Assembly (NCBI RefSeq): GCF_900187445.1 | Contig: NZ_FYEB01000001.1 | Span: forward strand, 620,001-684,000 | Source of the DNA: Pseudomonas sp. Irchel s3b2 | GTDB taxonomy: Bacteria; Pseudomonadota; Gammaproteobacteria; Pseudomonadales; Pseudomonadaceae | Direction of reading: 5' to 3' | DNA length: 64,000 nucleotides | Part shown: in pieces, positions 51,801 to 59,444 of the stretch | How the letters are laid out: every line of letters begins with the position of its first letter | Numbering within the stretch: position 1 is the first letter of the stretch | Position numbers and translations under genes: made by a program | The notes under the pieces: generated by a model | Told to the model about the DNA's origin: nothing | Seen by the model: the letters and a program-made list of their open reading frames with translations, nothing else | The model's database searches: none

Positions 51801-51998
51801 CCATCGGTCTACTGGAGCGACTACAAGGGGGGGAGATCCCTTCTCCAGAGTGCAGAACGTGCCGCGGCTCGCCGGGCGGCCAACCGCGAAACGGGAGCTG
51901 CTTGGCCAACCCTCAATTCCATGCGGACCGTCGAAGCTGGAACCCCTTTCAGGATGGCCCCTTTCCTCAGGGCAAAGGATGACACGCATGAAGAATGA
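48807..51998 (+). CDS. DrmA-like DISARM helicase
   Basis: 1,063 residues from ATG 48807, which has GGAGG eight bases upstream. The in-frame ATG at 48726 lies inside the previous gene and was rejected. The N-terminus (DLVGPRTEGEKL, then VYLTGILWP) and Walker A LLWFPTGGGKTEAYLAL (about residue 436) are typical of DrmA. Further motifs are LIIQDELHLISGPLG (DELH, about 640), IIGSTATIRRA, and TNMVSVGVDISRLGLMLVNG with QSTSRVGRG (motifs V and VI). DrmA with DrmB forms the DISARM core that blocks incoming unmodified phage DNA. It overlaps the next gene by 11 bases. Confidence 0.82.
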   Translation: MKDKSQDRDIVASRLAEDLVGPRTEGEKLTTRPSDVYLTGILWPQRTAMFGEDDERLGSAGAGSGEESDGEAEVVRTGSLQKPSVAGISFSVASSGTPRVRVICSFATYRIEKLNDVDIWVRQPHSVDIPSLDLSVGSTRVIALAALSEGLPDVLLSVRSINAGDVVLATLTLVNSVVPEQGRNEIEAASLFQTELRIEPCEGTLLVPKPPRRVISLPQAGGGGTGSVSDEESGALLYRNVVEFAVGHVCSAEWEPDDHAAGVRPSALWVGTTWLPSAIVESVDPNGHAFFSELGKERGAFDPLSVESLASADITTLQQGLQLFCDTYERWIRVQRERLVNVMEVSSELKYVAEAHLARCEEALERISASVLELDANPRLRRAFQLANLAMHLQHSWDSSKSRHGPLRWRPFQLGFLLLSAPSSVIREHKHRGIMDLLWFPTGGGKTEAYLALIACIAVYRRLSDDPNDHGGVCALMRYTLRLLTTQQFARSAAMILALEAIRSGRTASPDGLLLQGDAPFSIGLWVGGDATPNKRADAFASLRGASEGASPKQLTSCPACGEKLQWSMASATSPVDVECTNSSCKICGILPVFTVDDDVYDNRPTLLIGTADKFAQIVREKRTNRLFGISDGSPPDLIIQDELHLISGPLGTIAGLYETAFDLMFAARGYRAKIIGSTATIRRASEQVLALFDREAFQFPPPAIDHDDSGFAVRDRRPKAVGRRYLGITTAGRSAKFTLQAVAGSLLQTAFAAFSDDVRRDAYWTLVGYFNSIRELGGALVLMQDDVTDSIALYANARHEEKRPLSNVEELTSRRTQEEIRGMLDVLNIKVGLPGAVDAVLATNMVSVGVDISRLGLMLVNGQPKTIAEYIQSTSRVGRGEVSGLVVSVLNNAKARDRSHFETFCSWHRTLYRDVEATSVTPFASRARDRALHAALVAAVRHLVGDMLDSPRMDDDAEDEAMDLIDLIVERAKRVDPEETDVREELERRLDTWRTRSPSVYWSDYKGGRSLLQSAERAAARRAANRETGAAWPTLNSMRTVEAGTPFRMAPFLRAKDDTHEE

Positions 51999-53841
51999 AC
52001 TTCAGGAACTGCGACGCAGCGCAGTTGTTTCAACATTCGGCCCAGGCTCGGTTGTGGACTTCAGGGCTGGTGGAGGAGCTGTTTCGGGCATAGCAGCTGG
52101 GCTGGAGGAATGGGACCGCTCCTTTCCACCTGCTGGCCTGGCCCACCCGCAGGTGATCCGCGAGCCACGCCTGCAGAAGAAGCTTGGTGTTAAAGGTTTC
52201 AGGACTCCCCCTGTCACGCTTGAGCGGAGAAAAGATGACGAATCAGATACCCGGCGTCTCGTCGCCGTGCGTTTTCCGAAATGGCTGCAATGCCCACGCT
52301 GCGATTTCATCAAGCCGGAGCGCCGATGGGCAAACGATCCAGGCGAGGCCTATCGCTACTGTCCGACCTGCACCGAAAAGTCTCCTGGACGCAGCAAGGT
52401 CTTCGTCATCCCGGTTCGCTTCGTCATGGCTTGCAAGCATGGTCACTTAGACGAGTTTCCTTGGGACTGGTGGGTGGGGCACAAGCCGGAGTGCTCGACA
52501 TCGAAGCGTGATAATCCGGATCGCCATCCCGGTCTGATTATTCGAGCGGAAAACCCTGGACTTGCCGGTCTCATCCTCAGTTGTCCAAAGTGTGGCGCGC
52601 GTCGGTCGATGGACGGCGTTTTCTCGAAACAAACCTGGGAGCGAGGTCCGAAGTGTCGCGGGCATCGACCATGGCTGAGCGACGGCGACGAAACATGCGG
52701 CAGGGAGCAGTATGCCGTCCAGCGAGGTGCGTCCAACTTGTACTTTGCTGTGACAGAGTCAGCCCTCAGCATCCCGCCTTGGTCAGACCGTCTCCAGGAA
52801 GTTCTGGGCGATTGGTGGAGTTCCCTCACGAATCTCGACGACCCATCGAAGCTTGAGGAGTATATCGACTTCCTTGCCAAGGGTGATCTAGAGAGCATTT
52901 TGCGGGAACTGAAGATGTCGTCCGCGGAGCTGGCAAAGGCGATCCGGATGCGCCTCACTTCGTATGGACAGTTGCAAACCGACGACCTCCGTCCCGCAGA
53001 GTATCGGCAGTTCTTCGCCGACCCCGGCCGCAGTCGGACCCCTGATTTTGAAACCCGCAGAGAAGCCATTTCTCCAGAGATAGATCCATGGATCTCCAGA
53101 GTGGTACGGGCTGTGCGCCTCCGAGAGGTTCGTGCCATCAAAGGGTTCACCCGGCTCAATCCGCCAGGCGATCCGGACTCGCCCGAGGTGGCACGGCTCT
53201 CCAAGGTTCCGCTTGAATGGCTACCGGCGATTGAGGTGCGTGGTGAAGGCATCTTCCTTGCTCTGAATGAGGAGCGGCTGTCCGATTGGGAGAATCGACC
53301 GGATGTAATGGCTCGCGTCTCCGAGTGCGAGACTCATCACCAAGCGAATTGGAAGGATCGGTACGGAGACGACGCAAAACCGCCTCAGGAAATAACCCCG
53401 CGATACATGCTCTGCCACACCCTCGCGCATGCTCTTATGCGCCAACTGACTCTGGAGTGCGGCTACTCCTCCGCATCGCTGCAGGAGAGGATTTATGCCG
53501 GGAGTGGCGATGAGCAGATGGCCGGGCTTCTGATCTATACCGCGACTCCAGACTCGGACGGAACTCTTGGCGGTCTTGAGCGGCAGGGAAAAGCAGGGCG
53601 CATCGAGGGCATTCTGCAGCGTGCGATCGACGCGATCGAGTGGTGCTCATCCGACCCACTCTGCATTACGGACATGATGGGAGCGATCAACAGCTACTCG
53701 CACTCTGTGTGCCACGCGTGCTGTCTTGCTCCGGAGACATCATGCGAAGCTTTCAACAGCTTCCTTGACCGCGCCCTCTTGATCGGTGACGGGACGGATT
53801 CGGGACTTGGATACTTCCAAAACATGCTTAGGAGAGGCTGA
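51988..53841 (+). CDS. DrmB-like DUF1998 protein
   Basis: 617 residues from ATG 51988 (MKNELQELRRS, ribosome site AAAGG). ATG 51979 is an alternative. The start SAVVSTFGPGSVVDFRAGGG is typical of DrmB. Zinc-type clusters follow: CPRCDFIKPERRW with YCPTCTEK near residues 105-130, and CPKCGARRSMDG near 197. The C-terminal DUF1998 domain (about 470-605) holds MLCHTLAHALMRQLTLECGY and the cysteine motif CHACCLAPETSCEAFN. In DISARM DrmB partners DrmA. Its stop overlaps the next start by one base (TGATG). Confidence 0.82.
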   Translation: MKNELQELRRSAVVSTFGPGSVVDFRAGGGAVSGIAAGLEEWDRSFPPAGLAHPQVIREPRLQKKLGVKGFRTPPVTLERRKDDESDTRRLVAVRFPKWLQCPRCDFIKPERRWANDPGEAYRYCPTCTEKSPGRSKVFVIPVRFVMACKHGHLDEFPWDWWVGHKPECSTSKRDNPDRHPGLIIRAENPGLAGLILSCPKCGARRSMDGVFSKQTWERGPKCRGHRPWLSDGDETCGREQYAVQRGASNLYFAVTESALSIPPWSDRLQEVLGDWWSSLTNLDDPSKLEEYIDFLAKGDLESILRELKMSSAELAKAIRMRLTSYGQLQTDDLRPAEYRQFFADPGRSRTPDFETRREAISPEIDPWISRVVRAVRLREVRAIKGFTRLNPPGDPDSPEVARLSKVPLEWLPAIEVRGEGIFLALNEERLSDWENRPDVMARVSECETHHQANWKDRYGDDAKPPQEITPRYMLCHTLAHALMRQLTLECGYSSASLQERIYAGSGDEQMAGLLIYTATPDSDGTLGGLERQGKAGRIEGILQRAIDAIEWCSSDPLCITDMMGAINSYSHSVCHACCLAPETSCEAFNSFLDRALLIGDGTDSGLGYFQNMLRRG

Positions 53842-55529
53842 TGGCTGTGCTCTGGCCAAGGAAATTGCCCCGTTCGGTACTGGATGATCCGAGGCGGCGG
53901 GCGGAGGTTCACGTGTACAACCGCCTCGCCGAGGTTCTCGACGATACCTTTCATGTCTTTTACTCAAGCCCATGGCTTGGCATCGACAGGTTGGGAAACG
54001 AAAAAGACGGCGAATGCGACTTCCTGATCGCACATTCCCGCCACGGCATCCTCGCGATTGAGGTCAAAGGGGGGAGGGAAATTTCGTTCGAACCGACGGA
54101 TGCTCAGTGGCGCAGTACAGATCACGGAGGCTTCGTCCACAAGATTAAGGACCCGGTGGCGCAGGCGCGTAGTGCAAAACATGAAATTCTAAGACGGCTC
54201 AACGAATCATTCAGGGGGCCAAAGCGTGTCATACATGCCGTTCATGGGGTTATATTCCCTAGCGCTGCATCGCCTCGTGGCAATCTCGGGGCTGATCGCC
54301 CGGCCTACATTTTCTGTTGTTCAAATCAGTTTCAGAGCGGTCTGCATAAGTGGGTCACAGATCGGCTGAAGGAAGGGCAACGACCTGATAACTGTGAGTC
54401 TCTTGGTCGCGACGGTATAGCAGCGCTGGAGAGACTGCTGGCACATCCCTTCACCCTGAGCTTCCGGATCGGTGCTGCACTAGCGGAAGCTGAAGGAGAA
54501 TTCCGCGTCCTTGAGCCCTCCCAGTACCATATCCTCGATGTCATCGCCGATATCCCGCGGGCACTGATTCAGGGTGGTGCAGGCACAGGCAAAACTGTGG
54601 TGGCGATCGAGGAAGCACTGCGGTCCGCCGCTACTGGCAAGAAGACACTCCTGACTTGTTACAGTCGCCCGTTGGGAATTGACCTTGAGCGAAGACTGAA
54701 AGCCGTAGAGAACCTAACGGTCGCCAGCTTTCACATGCTGTGCGGGCGCATGGCAAGTCAGGCGGGTGTCCAGACACCTACCGGCATCAGCGAAAGGGAG
54801 CTCTATGAGAACGTGCTGCCTGATGCCCTCTATAGTGCGATGGAAATCAAGCCTGCGCTTAAGTGGGACACGATCATTGTCGATGAAGGCCAGGACTTCC
54901 GTGCCGAATGGTGGATCGGGATCGATGCCTGCCTAAACAGCAATGGTCACCTCCGTGTTTTCATGGATAGCAATCAGAGGGTTTACGACAGCGTCGGGAA
55001 TGGCGTTCATGATCTGAGCGTAGTTCCCGTTCGGCTTTCCCGAAATCTCCGCAACACAAAGAACATCCATAAGGCCGCTTCGGTGCATTATTCGGGCCTC
55101 GAGATAATTGCCGATGGGCCCGACGGTCTCGAGGTTTTTTGGATCAACGCTGATAATCCTGGGGCGAAAGTTGAAGCTGCTTACAGGGAGCTTCGACGGC
55201 TTGTAAATAACGAGGAAGTTGCACCCGGTGACATAGCAGTCCTTGTCAACGGGCCCGCCGCCCGGACAAGCTTTCTCGAAAAAAGCAGCGGGACAAATAA
55301 TCCGCTTACAGACGCCGAAACAATGGTGCTTGAAGACGTAGTCGTAGATACCGTACGGCGGTTCAAAGGGCTGGAGCGGCCGGCAATAATTCTCATCGTC
55401 AGCGGCGACGAAATGGAGCGTCGCGAACTGGCCTATGTCGCGTTCTCGAGAGCGCGGGCCTATTTGTGCGTTGTGTGTTCCGAAGATGACGCACGGTGGC
55501 TTTCAGAAGCGGAAAGTCGAAACGGTTGA
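53841..55529 (+). CDS. NERD-domain SF1 helicase
   Basis: 562 residues. The N-terminal 130 residues are a NERD nuclease-related domain: GECDFLIAHSRHGILAIEVK (about 57-76), with the Asp and Glu-Val-Lys expected of the PD-(D/E)XK-like fold. The rest is a UvrD-type helicase: Walker A IQGGAGTGKTVVAIEEAL (about 241-258), Walker B TIIVDEGQDF (about 345-354), III VFMDSNQRVYD, V VVVDTVRRFKGLERPAII, VI ELAYVAFSRARAYL. It is coupled to drmB by a TGATG overlap and closes the operon. It may take the place of DrmC or DrmD. That is inference. Confidence 0.8.
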   Translation: MAVLWPRKLPRSVLDDPRRRAEVHVYNRLAEVLDDTFHVFYSSPWLGIDRLGNEKDGECDFLIAHSRHGILAIEVKGGREISFEPTDAQWRSTDHGGFVHKIKDPVAQARSAKHEILRRLNESFRGPKRVIHAVHGVIFPSAASPRGNLGADRPAYIFCCSNQFQSGLHKWVTDRLKEGQRPDNCESLGRDGIAALERLLAHPFTLSFRIGAALAEAEGEFRVLEPSQYHILDVIADIPRALIQGGAGTGKTVVAIEEALRSAATGKKTLLTCYSRPLGIDLERRLKAVENLTVASFHMLCGRMASQAGVQTPTGISERELYENVLPDALYSAMEIKPALKWDTIIVDEGQDFRAEWWIGIDACLNSNGHLRVFMDSNQRVYDSVGNGVHDLSVVPVRLSRNLRNTKNIHKAASVHYSGLEIIADGPDGLEVFWINADNPGAKVEAAYRELRRLVNNEEVAPGDIAVLVNGPAARTSFLEKSSGTNNPLTDAETMVLEDVVVDTVRRFKGLERPAIILIVSGDEMERRELAYVAFSRARAYLCVVCSEDDARWLSEAESRNG

Positions 55530-55716
55530 CGTGTTCCCGATTGGCTTTCGGATGTAACAACACAGAATAGGCTCCGCTTCCCTTGAGACTTCCGGGCCCC
55601 ATAACGAAGCCCACCAGGAGGCGCCATGTGATGGACCCTAGATCCTATAGACGTATTGGAGTGTCCGCTTTTGGCTGTGGATTCAACTGGTCGATGGGCC
55701 CTTGGTGTGCAGTCGG

Positions 55717-55932
55717 TTAACCGATGTCCAATTTCTTCAATCGAGCCAGTCCTTGTTTGATATGACCGGCGTTTTCATCCATGGTCCACAGTGCGCCACG
55801 GACATTTCCACCCACATCCTGTGCCCCTTGCTCCTCGATCAGCAGGGTCAACTCCATAATGGCCGCCTCCAGGGCCTGCTGGTTTTCGAACAACCTTTCC
55901 AGTACATCCGACAGTGAATAATCGCTTGGCAT
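55717..55932 (-). CDS. Small hypothetical protein (intact paralogue of 34499-34707)
   Basis: 71 residues with ribosome site AAAGGAATCGACACC. It is helical and acidic: LERLFENQQALEAAIMELTL, then GAQDVGGNVRGALWTMDENA. The broken copy near the other side of the island is clearly homologous. The family looks like a small Pseudomonas accessory protein. Function unknown. Confidence 0.6.
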   Translation of the reverse strand: MPSDYSLSDVLERLFENQQALEAAIMELTLLIEEQGAQDVGGNVRGALWTMDENAGHIKQGLARLKKLDIG

Positions 55933-56388
55933 GGTGTCGATTCCTTTCGAGAAAGCCCAAGCATAGCAGCGACAGCGCCCCCAATTGGAACCTGCAATAG
56001 GTTGATTGAAGCATGGTCAGTGGTGAAGCTGTCACCGGCTACTTTCGATCCAAAACTGTCATCAGATTTATCAGATTCATCAGACGCTACTTCAATACCG
56101 CTGGGGGCCTTGAAAATAGTGGAGCGGTGAAGGGAGCAGAAGTATTCATAAGATACGGGCGTTTTTAAGTACTGATGTACAAGCGCGAGCTATGGTTTTG
56201 ACCGTAAACCATGTTGTCCAGCACTAATGTGTTCCAGATAGTCAGTGCTGCGGAGCTGTGCGGATTTTGACGTTCGTTGAAAGGTGAGGTCGTGTGGCGG
56301 GGCACAGCAACATTCGACCCACGACCAAAGGATATGAGTCGCCGACTAACGAACATAACCGTGGCTAGCGCACCCGCACGTACTCGGC
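55933..56388. other. Gene-free stretch beyond the leader-distal end of the CRISPR array
   Basis: No credible ORF. It lies between the small gene and the oldest repeat. A short repeated phrase ATCAGATT occurs at about 56063-56081. Nothing else is recognised. Confidence 0.6.
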
Positions 56389-56716
56389 TTTCTGAGCTGC
56401 CTATACGGCAGTGAACGTTGCGAAGGTCGATACTCCCGCAATACTCAGTTTCTGAGCTGCCTACACGGCAGTGAACCTGTTCGATTTCGCTCGCTTTGAA
56501 ATCTGGATTTTCTGAGCTGCCTATACGGCAGTGAGCACGTCTTTCTTGTGCGCAGTGGCGCCACATGTTTTCTGAGCTGCCTACACGGCAGTGAACACGA
56601 CGCCGAAGAACAGCACGCTCCAAATCTCTTTCTGAGCTGCCTACACGGCAGTGAACACCAGGCCGACCCGCTCCAGCCCGGTCAGCTCTTTCTGAGCTGC
56701 CTACACGGCAGTGAAC
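56389..56716 (-). CRISPR. Type I-F CRISPR array, 6 repeats and 5 spacers
   Basis: Six 28-bp repeats start at 56389, 56449, 56509, 56569, 56629 and 56689, giving exactly 60-bp steps and 32-bp spacers. On the minus strand, which is transcribed, the repeat contains the Cas6f stem CTGCC-GTGTA-GGCAG followed by the tag CTCAGAAA. The stem loop is GTATA in the repeats at 56389 and 56509, and the latter also differs at its outer end (GTGAGC). The leader side is at 56717, next to cas6f. No spacer matches another part of this window as far as I could see. Confidence 0.97.
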
Positions 56717-56846
56717 CAGACCTTATCCTTGATAACTCCTTGTCCACAAAGACAAATAGTCTACTAACAGTACGTTTGCCATTTTTTTGAGACCCTTCGT
56801 AAGTGCTTGATTTTACGACGAGTCATCTCTAGTCGAAAAAAGAGGG
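56717..56846 (-). promoter_or_regulatory. CRISPR leader with IHF-like site
   Basis: The 130 bases between the youngest repeat and the cas6f stop are AT-rich. On the minus strand AATCAAGCACTTA at 56812-56800 matches the IHF consensus WATCAANNNNTTR exactly, about 84 bases upstream of the first repeat. IHF-dependent spacer acquisition is established for type I-F leaders. A second half-match TATCAA lies close to the repeat. Confidence 0.55.
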
Positions 56847-57410
56847 TCAAAACCATGGAACGGTGGCGGTTGTGCTCAGGCCATAGCTGTTGAAGGTGCC
56901 TGCCTGCGCGGTCTCCAGTATTGGCCCATGACGAATGAACAGTGGGAAGGCCTGGCCGCTGCCGATGCTGCGCAGGTTGGCGAAGGGTAGGTTGCAGCGT
57001 TTGCCGACGCTGTCGGGGATGCGTTGACGGGCTTCGGTTTCGCTGATGCCGTGGCGCTTGATCAGGCGTCGGCGGCTGCGTTCCGGATTGCTGTCCACCT
57101 GCACACGGCTGACATGGCGGTAGCGCACCTGTTCTGGCACTCTGGTCAGTTCGCTGAGTTGCACATTGTCACGCATACCGGTCAGCCAGTTCAGCGCCAG
57201 CAGGTGGGTCAGTGCCTCTTTATTGCCGTGTAGGCGTAAGTGGCTGCCCAAGTGATAGCGTGCGGTTTCGATGTCGGGAAAGCTGATCCCTACGTCGTCG
57301 CGCCTTAGGTCATGCAAGCCCCGGTGCAGTTTGGACAGCAGTGCGCTCATCAACTGCGTGGCCGCGAACTCCGGGTCGGGCTGCAGTTTGAGGTCGATGT
57401 AGTGATCCAT
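56847..57410 (-). CDS. cas6f: CRISPR endoribonuclease Cas6f (Csy4)
   Basis: 187 residues. It starts MDHYIDLKLQPDPEF like P. aeruginosa Csy4, has the catalytic His29 in SKLHRGL, the arginine-rich RNA-binding helix NPERSRRRLIKRHGI (about 108-122), and ends YGLSTTATVPWF. It cleaves pre-crRNA at the 3' base of the repeat stem and stays bound to the crRNA in the Csy complex. It lies three bases after csy3 and is the last cas gene before the array. Confidence 0.95.
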   Translation of the reverse strand: MDHYIDLKLQPDPEFAATQLMSALLSKLHRGLHDLRRDDVGISFPDIETARYHLGSHLRLHGNKEALTHLLALNWLTGMRDNVQLSELTRVPEQVRYRHVSRVQVDSNPERSRRRLIKRHGISETEARQRIPDSVGKRCNLPFANLRSIGSGQAFPLFIRHGPILETAQAGTFNSYGLSTTATVPWF

Positions 57411-57413
57411 GCT

Positions 57414-58430
57414 TCAGCCCGCCTCGCCGAACACGCCGCCGCGAATCAGTATCGCGACCACAAAGTGCTGTTGGCCCAGCTCAGGCACTTTATTCTTGAG
57501 CACCCAGCCGTCGAGCAAGGTGTAGAAGTCGTCCTTGGTGTTGCGCGGCTGGCGATAGGCTTTGCCCTGTGTGGTCACCGAGCCGTAGGGTTCGACGGCG
57601 ATTGGGCCATTGACCTCTGCCTCCTGATACCACGTGTCGATACTGCGAATGGCATTGCCAATTTTTTGCGAGTGCAGGCCCGCAGTTTGGTTGACGTGAT
57701 AAAGGGTCTTGCTTTTGTCGCCCCGATCCAGAATCAGTTCCTGGGATGGGAAGACTTCCTGCCCGGCGCCCATGCGCACATAGGCCGTTACACCGAGAAG
57801 CACATGCTGGCTACCCGCTAGACCGCTGGCGATCAGTTGCGTCAACTCATTCAGGGCGCCTGCGTTTTCAGTCGAGCTATCAAAGTTGCGCAGGGACAAG
57901 GCCAGGCCATCAAAGCTCCATAGTGTCGCGGCCTTGCCATCGACCATATGCGCAACGTCTACCTGCACCCGCTCGGCGCCGATGCGGTTGCGCCACAGGA
58001 AGCGGCCGTTGGCCAAGTTATGGGCATAGCGTCGCGCCAACTCATTAAAGCCATTGCTGTCCACGTAGCTTTTTACGGTCTCCAGCAGCTTTTGCCGGTA
58101 GTCGCTGTCGTTGCATGCCGAGGGCTGGCCGGTGCCTGCCAGCACCCGTAGGGTGAAGCTGACGCGCAGGGTGTCGGCGTCGTGGGGCAGGGTGGCGACG
58201 TCAACGGTTTGCAGGTTGGGGTTCTCGATTTTTGCGTCCAGGTTGGCCGGGTCCAGGTCTTTGGTTTTCTGGCGATTGGAAATGGTCCCGCGCACTGATT
58301 TTTCGCGGATTGCCACAGGTGCCCAGTGGTTGCGTGATTGCCAGTCGCCTGAATGGAAAAGGGCATCGGAGGGGTCGAGTTTGCGTTCGAAGGCGAGAAC
58401 CGAGGCGGTCTTGAGAGGATCTTTGGCCAT
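57414..58430 (-). CDS. csy3: Type I-F Csy3 (Cas7f) backbone protein
   Basis: 338 residues from ATG 58430 ([20 protein letters not shown]), preceded by AAAGG. An in-frame TTG two codons upstream is not needed. Six copies coat the crRNA spacer in the surveillance complex. Internal landmarks are DALFHSGDW near residue 22 and [19 protein letters not shown] in the middle. Length and position match type I-F systems. Confidence 0.94.
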   Translation of the reverse strand: MAKDPLKTASVLAFERKLDPSDALFHSGDWQSRNHWAPVAIREKSVRGTISNRQKTKDLDPANLDAKIENPNLQTVDVATLPHDADTLRVSFTLRVLAGTGQPSACNDSDYRQKLLETVKSYVDSNGFNELARRYAHNLANGRFLWRNRIGAERVQVDVAHMVDGKAATLWSFDGLALSLRNFDSSTENAGALNELTQLIASGLAGSQHVLLGVTAYVRMGAGQEVFPSQELILDRGDKSKTLYHVNQTAGLHSQKIGNAIRSIDTWYQEAEVNGPIAVEPYGSVTTQGKAYRQPRNTKDDFYTLLDGWVLKNKVPELGQQHFVVAILIRGGVFGEAG

Positions 58431-58463
58431 GATCAAATACCTTTTAGGGTAATGGGCTGAGCG

Positions 58464-59444
58464 TTAGTCGAAGTCGTAAGTCGGGGTCGAACGGTAGTCG
58501 TTGCGGCAGCGATAGCGGTCCTTGTCGGATTTTGAGTCGGCGTACCACAGCAGTTGTTCGGCGCAGTGCAGGCGATGCGGGCTGATCCACTCGCCGATGC
58601 TGTAGAGGCTTTCAACGAAGCGAAAAGGTGTTTGCCCGTCGCGGGCATGGGCGACGGAGCCGGGGTCTTGCAGTTCACCGAGTGCGCCGTAGCCCACGGG
58701 GATGGGCACGATCCAGCCGAGACCCTTGCGGTCGTGGTGCCACCGGGCTTTCTGTCCGGGCTCGCCGGGTTCGCAGTTCCAGTTGATACGCGACAGCGAC
58801 AGCCAGGCCTCCAGTTTTGAGGATTCAGGATCACGGGCTTGTTGCGCTTGATGCCGTTGCTCCAGCAGGTCGGTGCGATCCACCAGTACGGAGCCCGGCA
58901 ATAGGCGCAGCTTGATACGGTTGAACAGATCTTGCCGTTCTGCTGCATCGATCATGGACACTATGAAAGGGTGTTGCTTGTGAAATGGCACCGTGGAGGG
59001 GATCACACTGCCGCTGGCGATGCGCATCTGCGAGAGGATATCGCGGACCTGATGGGCGATCGTGTCAGCGGAGCTGTCATCGGCGCGCATGGCTGCACTC
59101 TGCACGGCAAAGATCAGGCTAATATCAAGGTGAATACGACCTTCTTCGACAATCGCCGCCGAACCTCCATCGCGGTCAATCGGATTGCGGGTCAGGCGCA
59201 GGGCTTGGACGTATCCGCCCGTGGTGATTTGCTCCTCATGACGATGAGCGACCACCGCGGTGGCATTGAATTGCAGGTCCAGCCCGGCGTCGCGCACCTT
59301 GCGTTCCAGGGCCCACATCAACCCCAAAAAGGCTGTCATCGCTGGAAAACCATGAGTCAACGGGCTGGACAGGGCATTGGCGTTTTGCACCTGGATATGA
59401 GGAATGACCAACAGGTATTCGAAGTACGGGCACTCATCGACCAT
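58464..59444 (-). CDS. csy2: Type I-F Csy2 (Cas5f)
   Basis: 326 residues. It starts near EYLLVIPHIQVQNANALSSP and has LTHGFPAMTAFLGLMWALER (about 29-48), both typical of Csy2. With Csy1 it caps the 5' handle of the crRNA. It overlaps csy1 by 11 bases and is 33 bases from csy3. Confidence 0.94.
   Translation of the reverse strand: MVDECPYFEYLLVIPHIQVQNANALSSPLTHGFPAMTAFLGLMWALERKVRDAGLDLQFNATAVVAHRHEEQITTGGYVQALRLTRNPIDRDGGSAAIVEEGRIHLDISLIFAVQSAAMRADDSSADTIAHQVRDILSQMRIASGSVIPSTVPFHKQHPFIVSMIDAAERQDLFNRIKLRLLPGSVLVDRTDLLEQRHQAQQARDPESSKLEAWLSLSRINWNCEPGEPGQKARWHHDRKGLGWIVPIPVGYGALGELQDPGSVAHARDGQTPFRFVESLYSIGEWISPHRLHCAEQLLWYADSKSDKDRYRCRNDYRSTPTYDFD

Noticed and set aside
51766..51987. Longer N-terminus for the DrmB-like protein
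   Set aside because: It overlaps the end of the DrmA-like gene by over 200 bases. The family's own start (SAVVSTFGPGS) follows the later ATG.
46846..55529. Canonical DISARM class 1 or 2
   Set aside because: DrmA and DrmB are recognisable, but no methyltransferase, no DrmC phospholipase D and no DrmD or DrmE were found in or next to the operon.
56165..56623. 152-codon minus-strand ORF with repeated HCRxGSSE segments
   Set aside because: It is the translation of the CRISPR repeats. The 60-bp period is a multiple of three, so the frame stays open by chance.
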